Shown in pieces: positions 34,293-47,429 of a DNA stretch of 64,000 nt. The translations under genes and the position numbers were made by a program. This DNA comes from Mya arenaria (Eukaryota; Mollusca; Bivalvia; Myida; Myidae). The notes beneath the pieces were generated by a model. It made no database searches. It was given only the letters and a program-made list of their open reading frames with translations, and had not been told where the DNA came from. Within the stretch, counting starts at the first letter, position 1, and every line of letters begins with the position of its first letter. The stretch spans positions 20,267,639 through 20,331,638 of the forward strand of contig NC_069135.1 in NCBI RefSeq assembly GCF_026914265.1. Direction: 5' to 3'.

Positions 34293-37200
34293 ATGAACAT
34301 GAAATTTCGCAGTATGTTTTGGACCACATTGGTCCTTTTCGGACTGATCTCTAATGTTAGAGGTCAAATCCAGCAGGTCGGCACATCTCGTCAGACCAGA
34401 TGTAAGTATCAAAGGCAAATTTATGTAAATAACCATTTTATGTAAGCTCTTTAAGAAATTATATCATTTTTTTTATCATTCTTAATTGATCTGAAATGTT
34501 TTGTTGTACTTAACAGTCTAAAATTAGACCTAAAAACAATTTCTGGTTCAGGTAACCCCACACTACCTTAAAAATAGGGACGGAACCTACTGTTTTTTTT
34601 ATTGTCTGTTCGTGACGATATGTTGACAATAATGTTCTTACATAAATCCTAATAAAAAAAAAGCCTGCCTACCCTACTTGTTTTTTTGACAAGTTGTTAC
34701 CCTAACCCTACCACATGTAAAAGAACAAGCTACCTACATGTAATCAAAATGATGTTAGTTTTGTGGGGTTAAAACAAATTTCTGTAAGTGCTCATTTATT
34801 GAATGTCACATGAAGCTTTTCCATTTCACCTTATAATTAGTTCCATATAGTTACAATGATGAAATGACTATTCAATTTCAGTTTTCTTGACGAGCTCACA
34901 GGACTGCAATGGAAACATTCCTCGTGAGATTGGGAAATCGACGGTTGAAGTCTATGGTATCTCAACAGAAGTACAAGTGAGTTTTTGTTTTCAATTTTGA
35001 GATATTGATCTGTTTTTCGAAAGAAATAAGTAACTACCGTAGTTGCAGCATTATTCACTATATACAATGTAACTACTTTAAAGACATAGTTCTCTAACCA
35101 TCTTTGTGCATTTGCAGTCAGCTCCAGTGACATCATGCAGAATTTCCCTTCGTGCCCAAGACCAGCGTGAACCCCATAGACTCAAGTTGCACATCATGGC
35201 TGCACAGATGAATGAAGACCTTACAAATCTTTACATCTACGATGGACAGGCGGGAGGGGGTAGACTGGTATGCATTTCTTGTAGCAATTAAAAGTAATAC
35301 ATGTACTTAATGGGTTTTTATTTAAGGTGTTCAACCCCTACTTAGGTAAAATTTCGATGCTCTGTAACTAAATAATTTTGTGTCGCCTGCAAAGGAATTT
35401 AACCTGGTCTGTCATCTGCATCCATACCTTCTTATCAACTTTGTGTACAGTCTTCAAACTTGGTATTCACATTTGTCATGGTACATGACAGTAGGTATAA
35501 AAAAAATTCTTGGTATGTAATTTGCTCATGGTCAGTTGACTACCCCTATTGATTTTGAGGTCAAAGGTCAAGGTCATGGTGACCTTTACCAGAAAAATAA
35601 ATAAAAATTCCTAACAGGGGACACATCTGATTCTCAGAATTGTGATACTCAAATAAACTTAGTGCATACATGTAGTGTTTTTTCTTGCAGGAAGAAGTAA
35701 ACAAATATTCCTTTGTGCTAATTAAATAAGTCGCAATGAAAATCCTGTATACTGAATGATATACGTACCTTATTTACATATCCTCTGTGTTTTTAACTTA
35801 CTCTCTCATCTTAAGATGGTCCTAAGAAATTCAGATACTGTATAATAAATATTGAATTTTTCAGGCATCCTTCAGCAAGTTCAACCCTAAGCCCCAGAAC
35901 ATGGACTTCCTCTTTACCACGGGGGAGATGGTCACATTTGTGTTCAGCCGTGGTGACAATGAGCAACAGTTTGACATCAATATTGTTGTCACACCTGTGC
36001 CATGTAAGTGCAGCCGTTTAAGGGGTGTTTTTCTTTATTGCATTGTTACTGATTTTAGAATCATTTGAGCAAACTCTTGAATTTTGCAATTTTAATTCAT
36101 CATTTAATCAATTGATCATGAATACAGTATATAGTTTGATGAGTTTGACTGTTTATTGAAGACATTAAGTCAAGGTATTGTCATAACTTTTCTGAGCTCA
36201 CTGTGTTCATTGATATTGATGTTGTTCTTGATTACAGTATATGATTTGATGAGATTGTCTGTTTTTGAAGACATTTAGCCAAACAATTGCCATAGCATTT
36301 GTGATCTCACTGTGTTGGTCGATGTTGTTGTTGTTGTTGTCAATTTGCAGATATTTCCTGTTTCCCATGAAAACCATTAAAATATTAACATGAAGCCTGA
36401 TGATCATTCCAATATGAACATGAGATCTCGGATTAAAATACTGTGTCAAGTTATGCCCTTTGATTGACTGGGAAAATGGATGAACTTTGGCATCCTCTCT
36501 TGTTCTGGTAGTAACTAGCAGTATAAGCTCTTTAATAATGTTTTTCTTAATATTTAATTAAGGATTGATCACATTATTCCTTGTGTCCATGCTGTAAAAA
36601 TTCAGAACGGCAAGTGAGCTAATTCCATGAAGTGGCTAGATGAAGCGAATGTAAATATGTTAAGGCTTGTTCATTAGTTCAGGTGTACTTTCCTTACAGC
36701 TGACGTAACCCAGTGCACATATGAAAATGAGGACTTATGTGGAGAATATGGGTACAACTATCGACTTCTCGGCACAAAGGAGATCGCCGGAATTGTTGCT
36801 GGAGGTTTCGCGCTGGTAGTTCTTGTTGTCATCATCATCGTAGTGTGCTGTTACCGAAAACAACGAGGAATCAATCACAAGTGGCAGGAGGAAAAAATAG
36901 GTCACGTGAATACTGCTGCAAGTTTGCATACTCTTAATGGTCGCACTGCTAGTACCTCAAAACCGTGGACAACTACTGAAAGCGCTCGCAATGGGTTTGC
37001 GAGTATTCGTAGATCTCCGAATCTTCCAAGAGCTAAAATTGCTCGCTCTAGGAATGCCTTCGAAGGAAGCAACAGCTCCGTAACTGATAGTAAGTCTTCC
37101 ATGTTCGCCATAAATCTTGTGTGTATATAATTTACATATGCATATGTGACCTTCCAAAATAGAATTCCGGCTAAGTTTAGTTATCCTCCAAGATAATTTA

Positions 37201-39757
37201 TTAGTTGTTTTAAAGCAATCTTATTTGATAAATTGATTTCTAGCTCGTCTGTTTTTCACGAGGATAAAGTTGACTTATTGTCTTAGACTTGGTGTCGTTG
37301 TCATGGTCTTTGAGCAAACACTTTTACTGTGGATATAACTCAAAACCATTGAATACATTTAAACGAAACTTGGTACACCTGTCGCCAGAGACAAAATCCA
37401 CATGGAGAGCATGGCCCATAACTCTGTCTTGAGAAATTGTTGAGTTATTTACCTTGTTTGACTGAAAAAAAAAAAGAACACAAGAACAGTCGAGGGTTGG
37501 TGTCCACTCTGCAACACTCTTGTTATTTATACCACTGGCGTATATTTAATAAATTCATTCAAATATTTTATTTTTGAAGGTCAAATTAGAAAATATCCAT
37601 TTAGAATTTTACAGCTCTAGTTTACCTAAAAGTATTTATTTAGATTTTTGTTTGTTAAAGTTTTGAATTACTATTTGAGTAGTAAAACCTTGCTAGTCCT
37701 TCTTTACCAAATGCATGCAAGATTTGAACATGAAAGCCTTGATTATGTAACTGTTGCTTTCTTAGTTGTTCACCTAAACTTATCACAAAGGTTTAATTGT
37801 ACAATTGTATTTTCAGAAATGATATTTCCATAAGTTCTTAATAGTTTGTTCCAAATATACAAAAATAAAGTTATCTAGTTCATAATATAGTTAGGTAAAG
37901 AAGTAAAGTGAATAATTTGTGAAACAATCTTATACTGTCTGCATAACAACTTAATTTGACACAACAAGACATCTTAGACTAACAATATTTTCGAGTCTTT
38001 CTGACAATCAACAAACATTTATTTTCTAAGTCAAAACTACAATTACAACAGCAATTCCCATTGGTTTACAGTCCGAGACATTATTAACCAACGACCCCCA
38101 AACCCCCACCCCTCCCATTTTTTGGCATAGACAGCCAAATCCCCCAATGCATTTTAACCCCATTTTAACTTCTGTTATATAATGAGATATTTTAAAACAT
38201 AAACAACATATATTTAAAAACCTTTGAAAAGGGGGAGAAAAGTTTGGGGAATTTTGTCAGCCTGTCCTTGGTGGGGAGAATGTCATTCTTCTTCCATATT
38301 TGTAATTTAAATTGTACTCACTTACACTGTATTCGGCTAAATTACATTCAATAATTTAATATCTTTAAATAAACGTCATGCTTATTTCTCAGCTTTTTTT
38401 TTATAATTACTATTTTATGTATTTTGTGTTTAGACAATAATGATAGCTATCTATTCTTACAGGCAATGCCAGTTTGCCATCAAAACGTCCCCTTCCACCA
38501 CCTCATGTGAACTCACATCGCGGAATGTCTGAAAGGAGCTATAATCCACGCTCAGAAAGAACCTACAATCCGAGATCTGAACGCAGCTATGGTCGCAGCA
38601 AACATAGTGAAAAGTTTGATGACAGTTATTCTGACAGGTCTTTAACAACAACAGATCGGAATTACAGTGAGAAAAACTACAAGCCTCCGACATATCGTGA
38701 GGCGTTGAGATATGACTCTGAATCATCTGCGGATGAGCATACTTTTGTGCAAGCTGATGAAACAGTGGAAAATCAGCAGAAAGTGTTTGTGGAGAGAGTT
38801 ATAACTCCTCGCGTAAAGAGGAAGGAGGAACCCGCCAAAGTTCATAACAAGGTCATTCAGGCCTCTCCGAAACTAGGGCGTGCCCCACCCCCTCCTGAAG
38901 AAGATGAGGAATATGATTCCATTGAACCAAAGAAGTTTCAAAAGAAAGCGCTAATTGATAAAGGTGTTGATCCGGAATCAGAAGAAGAGACTGAAGAATC
39001 TGATACAGAAAATGAATCAGAATCCGAAGAAGAAAGTGAAGAAGAGTCAGAAGAATCTGAGGAAGAGCATGTAGCTAAAGCTAAATCTGACAAACCTGAC
39101 TATGTATATTCCAAGCCAGACAAATCCCAGGGCAAAAGTGATAAAGATCATAAGGAAAGCAATAACAAACCTGAGCCCCAGGTTGGATTTCGACCACCTA
39201 ATCAAGGCCCCCCTCCACCCAACCAATTTCCTAGTGGGCCCACTTATCCAACAGGGATGGTTCCCCCCGGGCTGAGGCAGCCACAGCCCCAATACCCTGG
39301 CTACCCTCCCCCACCCATGGGTCAACCCCAGCCTTACCCTCAGGGTTACCCACAAGGTCAAGGTCAACCATATTTTCCACCCCATCAGCAACCCCAAGGT
39401 TACATTCCACCATCAAAACCCCCTCAACAGCCAAATTCATACAATCAGGCAAACTTCACTGTTCCTTTGCAACCCTCGCAGAATCAACAGCGACCACAAT
39501 ACCCAATCTCACAACCGCCTTCCCAACAGGGTTATAATAAAACTAATGATAGACATATAAGTACAAACGCCGCAGGTCAAATTCCGGTGTATTCGTATCT
39601 CGTGAATCGTGGCTACCAGCCAATGGAAGGGAGGCATTCTCCCATGAGTAATTCAACAGGGGCGAGTAATTTGTCAGGTGATAGAAACATTACAAGCGAG
39701 GACTCGGACTATGCTGCAAACTTAGGAAGTGGTGTGGAGTTACTGAGAAGAAAATAA
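34293..39757 (+). CDS. CUB-domain single-pass membrane protein A
   Basis: Exons 34293-34401, 34882-34976, 35118-35267, 35865-36003, 36700-37089 and 38463-39757 join in phase, giving 725 residues. Residues 1-24 are a signal peptide (MFWTTLVLFGLISNVRG core). Residues about 37-165 are CUB-like: Cys45 and Cys75 form the usual first pair and LYIYDG matches the CUB strand signature, but the second cysteine pair is absent. A short stalk with Cys170 and Cys178 precedes a transmembrane helix at about 193-215, followed by CCYRKQR. The tail of about 510 residues is predicted disordered. It has RSYNPRSER repeats near 320, a PPTY WW-binding motif at 369-372, a Glu/Ser run at about 465-496 and a Pro/Gln/Gly/Tyr-rich region at about 533-648. 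It should be a type I plasma-membrane protein; ligand and partners are unknown. It is paralogous to the gene at 46601-52203. The start follows an in-frame TGA at 34287. AATAAA signals lie at 40896 and 41356. Confidence 0.85.
35330..35620 (+). repeat. generic intron repeat with AGGTCA half-sites
   Basis: 'cttcaaacttggtattcaca' and 'ttgaggtcaaaggtcaaggt' followed by 'catggtgacct' are words seen in many mollusc repeats. It lies in an intron of CUB gene A. Confidence 0.5.
37245..37500 (+). repeat. generic intron repeat
   Basis: 'cttggtgtcgttgtcatggt', 'aacgaaacttggtacacctg' and 'gagggttggtgtccactctg' resemble interspersed mollusc repeats. It lies in the last intron of CUB gene A. Confidence 0.4.
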
Positions 39758-41565
39758 ATTAAGTAGTTTTGTCATTTATTTTGAACTTTGCTTTCTTTGT
39801 TTATGTCTGCGATGTTTTTTTATACCAAAACATATCATTTTTAGAAATTTTGTTTGTTTACATATCATTTTGATTTCGAAAATATGACATTGGCATAGAT
39901 TATTTCTAATGTTAATGTGCTGTTTGTTTATATTTTCTTTCACATTAATCATTTTTTGCATTTCGTGCAAACTTAACCTATGATAAAAAGCAGTCTTCAA
40001 AATAACCTACTTACAGGGAAGCCGGGACTAGTAAAATTTCTCATGGGCAAGAATTGTTTTCAATCATGTCTGCAATAACAGGCAAGTAAGGTTTCAGATC
40101 CAGTTGAAATTATTTCTAGCATTTCTGTAAAGCTGTCACAAATTTAAATGATGTCATAAGTACTTTGACTGGTTTATCATTGATGTAAGTTTTTCATGTG
40201 GACACTTATACAAATTAACATGTTTTTTTTCAAGAACAATCTGACCATTAATATCTGGTTTTTGTTCTTTACATTTTTACCCTTAATGTAAACAAAGCAC
40301 ATGTACATTAATTAACCCGATGTTTTTCTTCGCTACGTCAAATGGGACTAGCCGGTTATGGAAATCCAGAAATTCAGGGAAACGACCGTGCTTGATAAAA
40401 TATTAGGGCAAGTTTAACAGGTTTTGGACAAGTACATTTTATAAGCTCCTTGCCCGTTTGGCCAAGTTCAGCAAAATAATTATACATAAAACTGTTAAGG
40501 TTTACACTGTACAATGACTTATATATCAATTTAACTGAAAAATTATGTGAAAGTTAATATTTGTTGACTTAAGGGAGTAAATTATATGATATAATTTATT
40601 GCACTAGGTTTCTACAAGAGCTTGGAGCACACAATATAAATGGCATGATCTTGTTCAGTCCCTCTGATTTATAATCTAAATGTTTCAAGAGTTTTATGCA
40701 TAGATTGTCAAGTGCTATACACGAGTTTTAGATAAGGTGTTTTATGTTTGGTTGACAAATTTCAAATATTTTTAAATGCAAAAACTGTTTGTGTATTTTC
40801 ATTTATTAAAGTGATTTATTTTCATTTTTTGATTATATGTTTTTCATTTTACTTTATTTTACCTATGGCCACACACATTGCATGCATGAAATATTAATAA
40901 AATTCTCATTTAAGAAAAGTATAATATTGTACAATAATATGTTTGTTAAAGAAAGTTTTTGTTTAAGGTTTTTTACTACTACAGGTATTTTATGCAGAAA
41001 AATCTTTATCGATAAACCCAGTGCCTGATTCTTTTTGAAAACTATCTAAAATAATCCACTAAACAGGTACCCAGTTTTAATACAAAGTTGTTTGGTTGCA
41101 AGTAACTTTAATACATCACTGGTTCTTTTAAAAAGTATTTACATGGATTTGTACTTGATATTTATTTTATATGGTTCAAACCTTATCATTGATTAGGAAT
41201 TTACATTTCATTTTTTTTTCAACCATAAATTACAAAACTTTGGAAAACCTTAATAAGAACATGAAAGATAATTGTGTATCATGTAATCTCTTATACCTAA
41301 CTAACTGTGTGATCAAAGCAAAGTGTATATACTTTTTCACATTCCTTATTTTGTAAATAAATATTCTTCTTTAAGAGCCATATTATGTGGTATGTATTTA
41401 ACATTTTATGTATACACCCTGTACCTGCAATATTTAATGGTATTTCTAATAAAATTAGAAGTAGCATGATTCATCTTGTTTGAATTTTAGATAAGTTAAT
41501 ACTAGTTGAAATTGAAATTTAGATTGATTGTGATGAAAACTTATAAAATCATTATCAAGTCCGTT
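39758..41565 (+). other. 3' flank of CUB gene A
   Basis: AT-rich and likely to include the 3' UTR. The first clear AATAAA signals on the + strand are at 40896-40901 and 41356-41361. Repeat-like words ('gggcaag', 'ccgggactag') occur near 40020-40080 and 40340-40460. Confidence 0.4.
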
Positions 41566-41569
41566 TCCT

Positions 41570-41715
41570 TGGTAGAAACCTGTTCTGGGTCCTTTTTGAG
41601 AGGCCATGTGAAAGTACCCCTAATTGGGCTCGAACCCACAACTGCTGACGTGAAAGGCTTAACCACTATGACTAGACCGCTCTCACCCAAGAGTTTTACA
41701 TTTAGCTGGTTCCAG
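41570..41715 (-). mobile_element. tRNA-derived SINE, minus strand
   Basis: Read on the minus strand, 'agcggtctagtcatagtggt' gives an A box and 'tgtgggttcgagcccaat' a B box at tRNA-like spacing. The acceptor arms do not pair well and a non-tRNA body follows (aggggtactttcacatggcc), so this is a SINE or tRNA-derived pseudogene, not an active tRNA. Confidence 0.7.
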
Positions 41716-41729
41716 ATGATGCAGACCAA

Positions 41730-43160
41730 CCTCAGACAAGCTCAGTAAGATTAATGAAAACTGAACTATTCTACTACCTACATGTATTTCAAAGTCATCA
41801 GCCTTATACGTCAAGGATTTCTGTAACATATATGACGGTTCTGTACTTAATGTGTTTGAATAGTTAAGACATGAGTAAATGATCTTCAATTTTGCTCAAA
41901 CTAGGGGTTTTCTTTTCAATGCAACTGAGGAAATCAATTTTCCATAAATAGATGTAATTTGGGGAAAAAGGACAACTGAAACAGGATCTTGAAAATGTGA
42001 TAACCATAACAACGGTAAGACAACAAAACTAAATTCGAAACATTTCAGGTTTTTATAATGTTGAGCAATTAATTAGTTCAAATTTAAGGACACATATTTG
42101 GTACTTAACAGGCTTGACTATACCCCTAGTAAGATATATCTGAGGACCATAAAAATAGGAGTTGTGTATGTCATGTCCCGTATTGTCCCATCAAGCCGGA
42201 TCACAAAATCTTATATCACCTGTAGCTGCAAAGGTGATTCACCTACACACATGAAATTTCACAGGTGTGTTGGGCAGAATGGGAAACTGTGTACCTGCAA
42301 TTTGTGTGGCATTTCACTAGATAAAAACAAATTTACCATCACTCACAGCTCTTCTTTCTTGAGGGAAATGAAGTACCCAATTACAATTTTCTATCCAATT
42401 CTGTGATAACATTATTTGATTCTTCATTAATAACAGAAAATGAGTGTCTATTAAGGAAGACAAGTTTTAAATCTTGTTACTTGTATGGTGTGTGATTACT
42501 AGTGATTGTTGTAGGAGGGCTTTGCTGAATATCAATCTTTTGTATGTAGATAAGTCACACTTCACATACCCTATACCTGGGAGTAGGATTAATGGTCCAG
42601 GCGTAGATATACTCTAAAGATATCGACATGCATTTATGTTATTTGATACTTGGTAAGGCGCTTCATAATGGAGACATACTCTTATGGTATCCGACACTCA
42701 GTTATGTGATTTTGGGGATGATGGGTGGCCCTATATTTTATTTTGATCTCATTTGAAAAGTTTTGTTGTATAAGAATCTGAAAAGAAATTACCCAAAACA
42801 ATATTGCAAACAAGTTTTTATCAAATACCCAATAAAATAGGTAAATTTATGTCCGAAGGTCCACAATCGCATAATGTGGCTTAAATGTCATGCTTATTTG
42901 TAGATTAGTTACCTCAATGAAATGTGAGGTACAAGAATGCAAACAATGATATTGCAAGGTCGATTGTGTTTGATGTGGTATGGGCAAAATGGGTAAACAA
43001 TAAACAGCCGATAGAGGGATTACATCACAATGGCATCATTGAAATTGATTGAATTATGACTTTTGAAATCATAGCATGTAAATCCATGAAGAAAAACATA
43101 ATCTGATACATAGAGGATAATTTGTTGTTGTTTTTAGCTCGACTATTTGAAGAATAAGGA
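41730..43160. other. intergenic DNA, nothing firm
   Basis: A 102-codon open frame at 42098-42406 includes a Cys-rich stretch (CVGQNGKLCTCNLCG) but has no splice context, signal peptide or recognised family. No other feature was seen. Confidence 0.35.
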
Positions 43161-43169
43161 GGCTTTATT

Positions 43170-43872
43170 CATACATGCCATATCCCCCGGCGGGGGAAAA
43201 AATCCCCCGGAATTTCTGTCCATCCCCCGGTCTCCCGGCGGGAGATAAAAATCCCCCGGAATTAAAAAAAAAAAAAAAAAAAAAAAATTTTTTATTTTAG
43301 ATATTTTACATCAGGCAATAATGACAAAGTGAAACCACAGCGTGTGAGTGAAATTGAATGTAAAGTAACAACTCCGCAAGGGTGAAATGACTGTTTAAAA
43401 AAAAAAAGATAAATACCAAAAGAAAACAAGTGATCAATTAATTAGAAGAAATGTTCAAAGGCAAAGAAATATTACTATTTTGGAAAAGGTAGAAATTAAT
43501 AAAATTCATTCCATTCTCTTAGTGTCTGAACGTCATCATAGCTGATAGTATAAAGCATAATTTTTTAAAAGACTTTGGAGGAAGTTAAATTGAATGTACA
43601 GTATTACAGCATGACATGACATCATAAGAATATGATAAATCATGACATAAAATAATTCTGTATAATGAAAAAGTTAAGAGGTTTTCATAGCGAAATATAA
43701 TTATGTGAATTCATTTTTTCGTACTTTCGCATCTAAATATACTTTGAAATTTCCGGACTTAAACCTGCTAAAAAATCCCCCTGAATACCACCATGGTGAC
43801 CAAAATCCCCCTGAATTTTTAGCCTTCTGAACAAATCCCCCTGAATGGTCTCCAGAAAATATGGCATGTATG
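43170..43872. mobile_element. 703-bp TIR element, family C, 6-bp target duplication
   Basis: The ends CATACATGCCATAT and ATATGGCATGTATG are exact inverse complements, flanked by TTTATT on both sides (43164-43169, 43873-43878). The interior near each end is rich in 'atcccccgg' and 'aatccccctgaat' words and includes a poly-A run at 43264-43287. No transposase. Related to the 301-bp element at 46026-46326. Confidence 0.85.
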
Positions 43873-44269
43873 TTTATTACTCCCCTCGGTGTCGGCGTCT
43901 GGTTAAACCTTTAGGGCAAGTTTGCATTTTCACTTATAACTCCAATACCCTTCATTCAATTCACTTAATACTTTACACAAATGTTCAGGACCATCACATA
44001 ATGAGGTTAGATAACTCCATATTTTCCTATATACAAATCATGGCCCCTGATTGACTTAGTACCTTGGGTTAAAGTTTTAGGGCAAGTTAAAGTTTTAGGG
44101 CAAGTTGGGATTTTTATTAATCATTTGATTGACTCATATTTGATACAATTATTTGCAACCATCTAACAATTAGGTAACATAACTCCATATTAACCCAAAA
44201 TACAAATTATGGCCCTTGATTGACTTTTTTTTAACTTTTTTTATTGCTTTTGACAGGCACATTTTTATA

Positions 44270-44790
44270 TTTTTAACCAGGTTTTCGTAAAGGGAAACCT
44301 GGTTATTAGAATGATGGGCATCAATTGTTGTTTAGGTCCGCGTCAAACTATCGAATAATTTTAGTTAGGTTTGACATATAATGACCGAACTTGGTATATA
44401 GGAAGAGTGTAGACCTTTCATGGGATTGTGTTTGAGGCCCCTAGGATCAAGGTCAAGGTCACTGTTATTTTGAATACAAAAATGGTTGGTACTGAATAAC
44501 TTAAGATAGTGTTGACATATTGTGACCAAGCTTGGTGTATAGGAAGGGGTTATGGAGACCTTTCATGGGATTGCATATGGGGGCCCTAGGGTCAAGGTCA
44601 CTGTTACTAAAAAAAGATAACAGTTTGGTACTGAATATCTTAGGGTTGATATATTGCGACCTTACTTGGTATGTAGGAAGAGTTTATGAAGGACTATAAT
44701 GGGATTGTGTTTTGGGCCCCTAGGGTCAAAGTCACTGTTACTAAAATCGAAAAACAGGTAAAACTGAATGTCACAACAAAGGCTGATTAC
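44270..44790. repeat. tandem repeat of about 115-bp units with hairpin head
   Basis: A head hairpin 'aaccaggttttcgtaaaggg' / 'aaacctggtt' is followed by three units containing 'cttggt.tataggaagagt', 'cctttcatgggattg', 'ggcccctagggtcaaggtca' and 'ctgttact'. Common mollusc-style element of unknown class. Confidence 0.65.
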
Positions 44791-45915
44791 TTTTTAATTT
44801 GACTTTTTTATTGCTTTTGAAAATCACATATATAACATTCATTGCTAAGACAAAGCAGCATATGGTCAAGCGCGCTTTCCTACGACAGCTCTTGTTAGTG
44901 AAGGAGGTGAACCACATTGCAATTCTTCACTGAAAGAAACTTTTTTTTATCCTGATTCCATGCTTATGATTTTTCGAAATAATTATTTATATTTAAGTAG
45001 AAAATCATGCTAAATTATAACATCATTTATTTTTTACCTTTAAACGTGCTTAAATGAGAGAAGCATTCAAACAGTGTCTATTATTTTACTTTAATAAACA
45101 ACCGGTTTACTTGAAATAATTTGTTGTATGCATAAAAGAAAACATACAGGTAGACAAAAATAAGCATTATACCAGATTTCGCGACATAATTTTATGGGGT
45201 CAATATTACCTCCCCTGTATTTCAAATATAAGTCAATTAGAGTTTTTTCCCCTTACACAGGATTTCACTTTATGAACTATGTTTCATTACAGGTGAGACA
45301 TCAACAAATGACGTGACAAAATGTAGGTCAAATAAATAGGAATACCTGTGTAATTGTTACCAAGATGGCGGACTAGTTTCAATTATTGTTCCCCAAGATA
45401 TTGTTTCATTTGCCTTATGAGAAATGATTGCAGCCTCACTGTTAAGCAGATAATAAGCAACAAGGTGTGACTTTTTGGTAACACCTGTCAATCGAGGTAA
45501 ATATTGTGACAAATACAATAGCTTTTTTAATGTGTTTCATTGTTTGAATTATAATTTTTGTTTTCATATCAGACCTTTTAAATGACAAAGAAAAAGGGTA
45601 ACCCCCTGCCCCCTTCCCATTGAGTACCAAATACTTCTTTATTTTTCTTCCGAATCCTGGATAACAAAAAAATATTCAAATACTTTAAAGCGGTTACATT
45701 CTTAGTGTGTCTCACTGTGCCTTCCTCTCCATTTACATTAATGCCAAAATTTTAGTTTCTGCTTACTGCGTACCACCCTCTTGAGTCAATTTAAATCTTT
45801 AAAAGACACACTTAATAAGTGTATAATATACTGAAAAGGGGGTTTACACTCTCCGATAGAATTGGAAAAAAAATCTGATATACATTATATCATATATCAT
45901 ATGTAACATTAATTA
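44791..45915. other. intergenic DNA upstream of CUB gene B
   Basis: No exon or firm repeat was identified. Confidence 0.35.
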
Positions 45916-45916
45916 A

Positions 45917-46600
45917 AAAATATAACTGAGACACTTTATATTTTCAGCCGTTTCAAATATACATGTACCTTTTTTGTTTACTATTATTATCTGAGTATTA
46001 ATTTGCTCTATTGCGATTGACTATACAAACATGCCATATCCCCCGGCGGGGGGGGAGGGGAATTCCCCCGGAATTTCGACCCATCCCCTGGTCCCCCGCC
46101 AAAAAAAAGATCCATAATATTATAAGTGTGAAATTCCATGAAGGACCATGATGACTAAGTCCAAAAATTATTGTAATTTGAGTGTGTTTCTATATTTATT
46201 CTTATATTATAAATGCAGATATTGCTCAAAATTTCGCCGCGTAAAAATCCCCTGGTGTAATATCAAAATCCCCTGGAATTCAGACCAAAATCCGCTGGGA
46301 AGCCTCTCAGAAATATGGCATGTATGTCTATATGCAAATAATACCAATTTGAGGGCAGTAAGTCATCTTCCCACAATGGCCAAAAAGCATCCAGGATCCT
46401 TTCGTTTTTAGAATATTTAATTAAGACACTATATATTTCCAGCTGTTACAAATATACATGTTCCTGACTTGTTGTTTCCTCAGAATATTCCCAATTAATA
46501 TCAGCTATTCGCATTTAGCATATATGTGATGTACCAATTTGAGTGCTTTAAGTCATCTTCCCATAATGGCAAAAAGCATCAAGGATCTTATTGTTTTCAG
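45917..46600 (+). repeat. tandem duplication upstream of CUB gene B, first copy interrupted by a MITE
   Basis: Copy 1 (about 45917-46025 plus 46333-46411) and copy 2 (about 46413-46600) align through 'caaatatacatgt.cct', 'taccaatttgag.gc' and 'aagtcatcttccca.aatgg' followed by 'aaaagcat.aggat'. Copy 2 ends at the splice acceptor of the first coding exon of CUB gene B. Copy 1 ends in a similar 'gtttttag'. The 301-bp element sits inside copy 1 only, so duplication preceded insertion. Confidence 0.75.
46026..46326. mobile_element. 301-bp TIR element, family C
   Basis: Begins CAAACATGCCATATCCCCC and ends ATATGGCATGTATG, flanked by ACTATA and TCTATA (five of six bases equal). Shares termini and 'aattcccccggaattt' words with 43170-43872. 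Confidence 0.82.
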
Positions 46601-47355
46601 ATGGCTTCAGCAGCAATAAAGGTTGTGCTAGTCGTGATGTCAGTGGCAACAGTGGTCATTTCTCAGGACAACACAAGTAAGATGTTGTCCTATACTCAAT
46701 TGTATGGATGTGAGTTTTGGATGCCCAATGGAAGGAAAATAATGTCTGTAAAAAAAGTTTGAAAAAATACATACTAAATTTTTGTAATTTAATAAAAAAA
46801 TGTATTTACACTTTTATTTGTTTTGTGAAGATTTATAGGAAGTTATTTTTATTTAGTTGCAATGCAGATTGATATAAAAATGTTTTCACAGAGTACATGG
46901 ACTCTCCTGTTTACTGTGGTCAAGAGTTCAGAATTGGCGAAAACCAAGTAGTCTACGTGCGACCAAGAAGCAGCGTCAGTTCAAGTAATCCACCTGCCTC
47001 CTGCAGTATAACATTCACATCAGCGCAGTCCAACACCAACTATAAGTTTGAGCTGACCGTTGAAGCTGTTCAGATCACTGATTGTGCCCTGAATTTGAAT
47101 ATCTATGATGGCAATGGTGTTGGTGGGGCATATCTGGTTAGTAATTTAGCTTCACATTATTCTGGTTTTATGCAATTCAGGTTTTCCAGCGTGTGTTTTT
47201 CTATACTTTCTATACTTGTAACATATAAAGAGCATTCTATTTTTTATTTCTTTTGGACAAACCTATTAAAATCTAAGTCTATAAAACCTACTTTGTAGGG
47301 GAAAAAATCTGATTTAAAGTTCACCGATTTACTTATTATCTCTTAGGACAAACCA

Positions 47356-47429
<74 letters not shown>

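Noticed and set aside
36207..36449. 80-codon minus-strand frame
   Set aside because: Within an intron of CUB gene A and overlaps a GTT microsatellite-like stretch.
39047..39452. Minus-strand open frames of 116 and 73 codons
   Set aside because: They lie opposite the Pro/Gln-rich tail exon of CUB gene A. They are shadows of its biased composition.
41620..41700. Functional tRNA gene on the minus strand
   Set aside because: B box is good, but the arms do not form a full cloverleaf and a SINE-like body continues.
42098..42406. 102-codon frame with CVGQNGKLCTCNLCG
   Set aside because: Cysteines looked zinc-finger-like, but spacing fits no known motif, there are no neighbouring exons, and the surroundings are intergenic.
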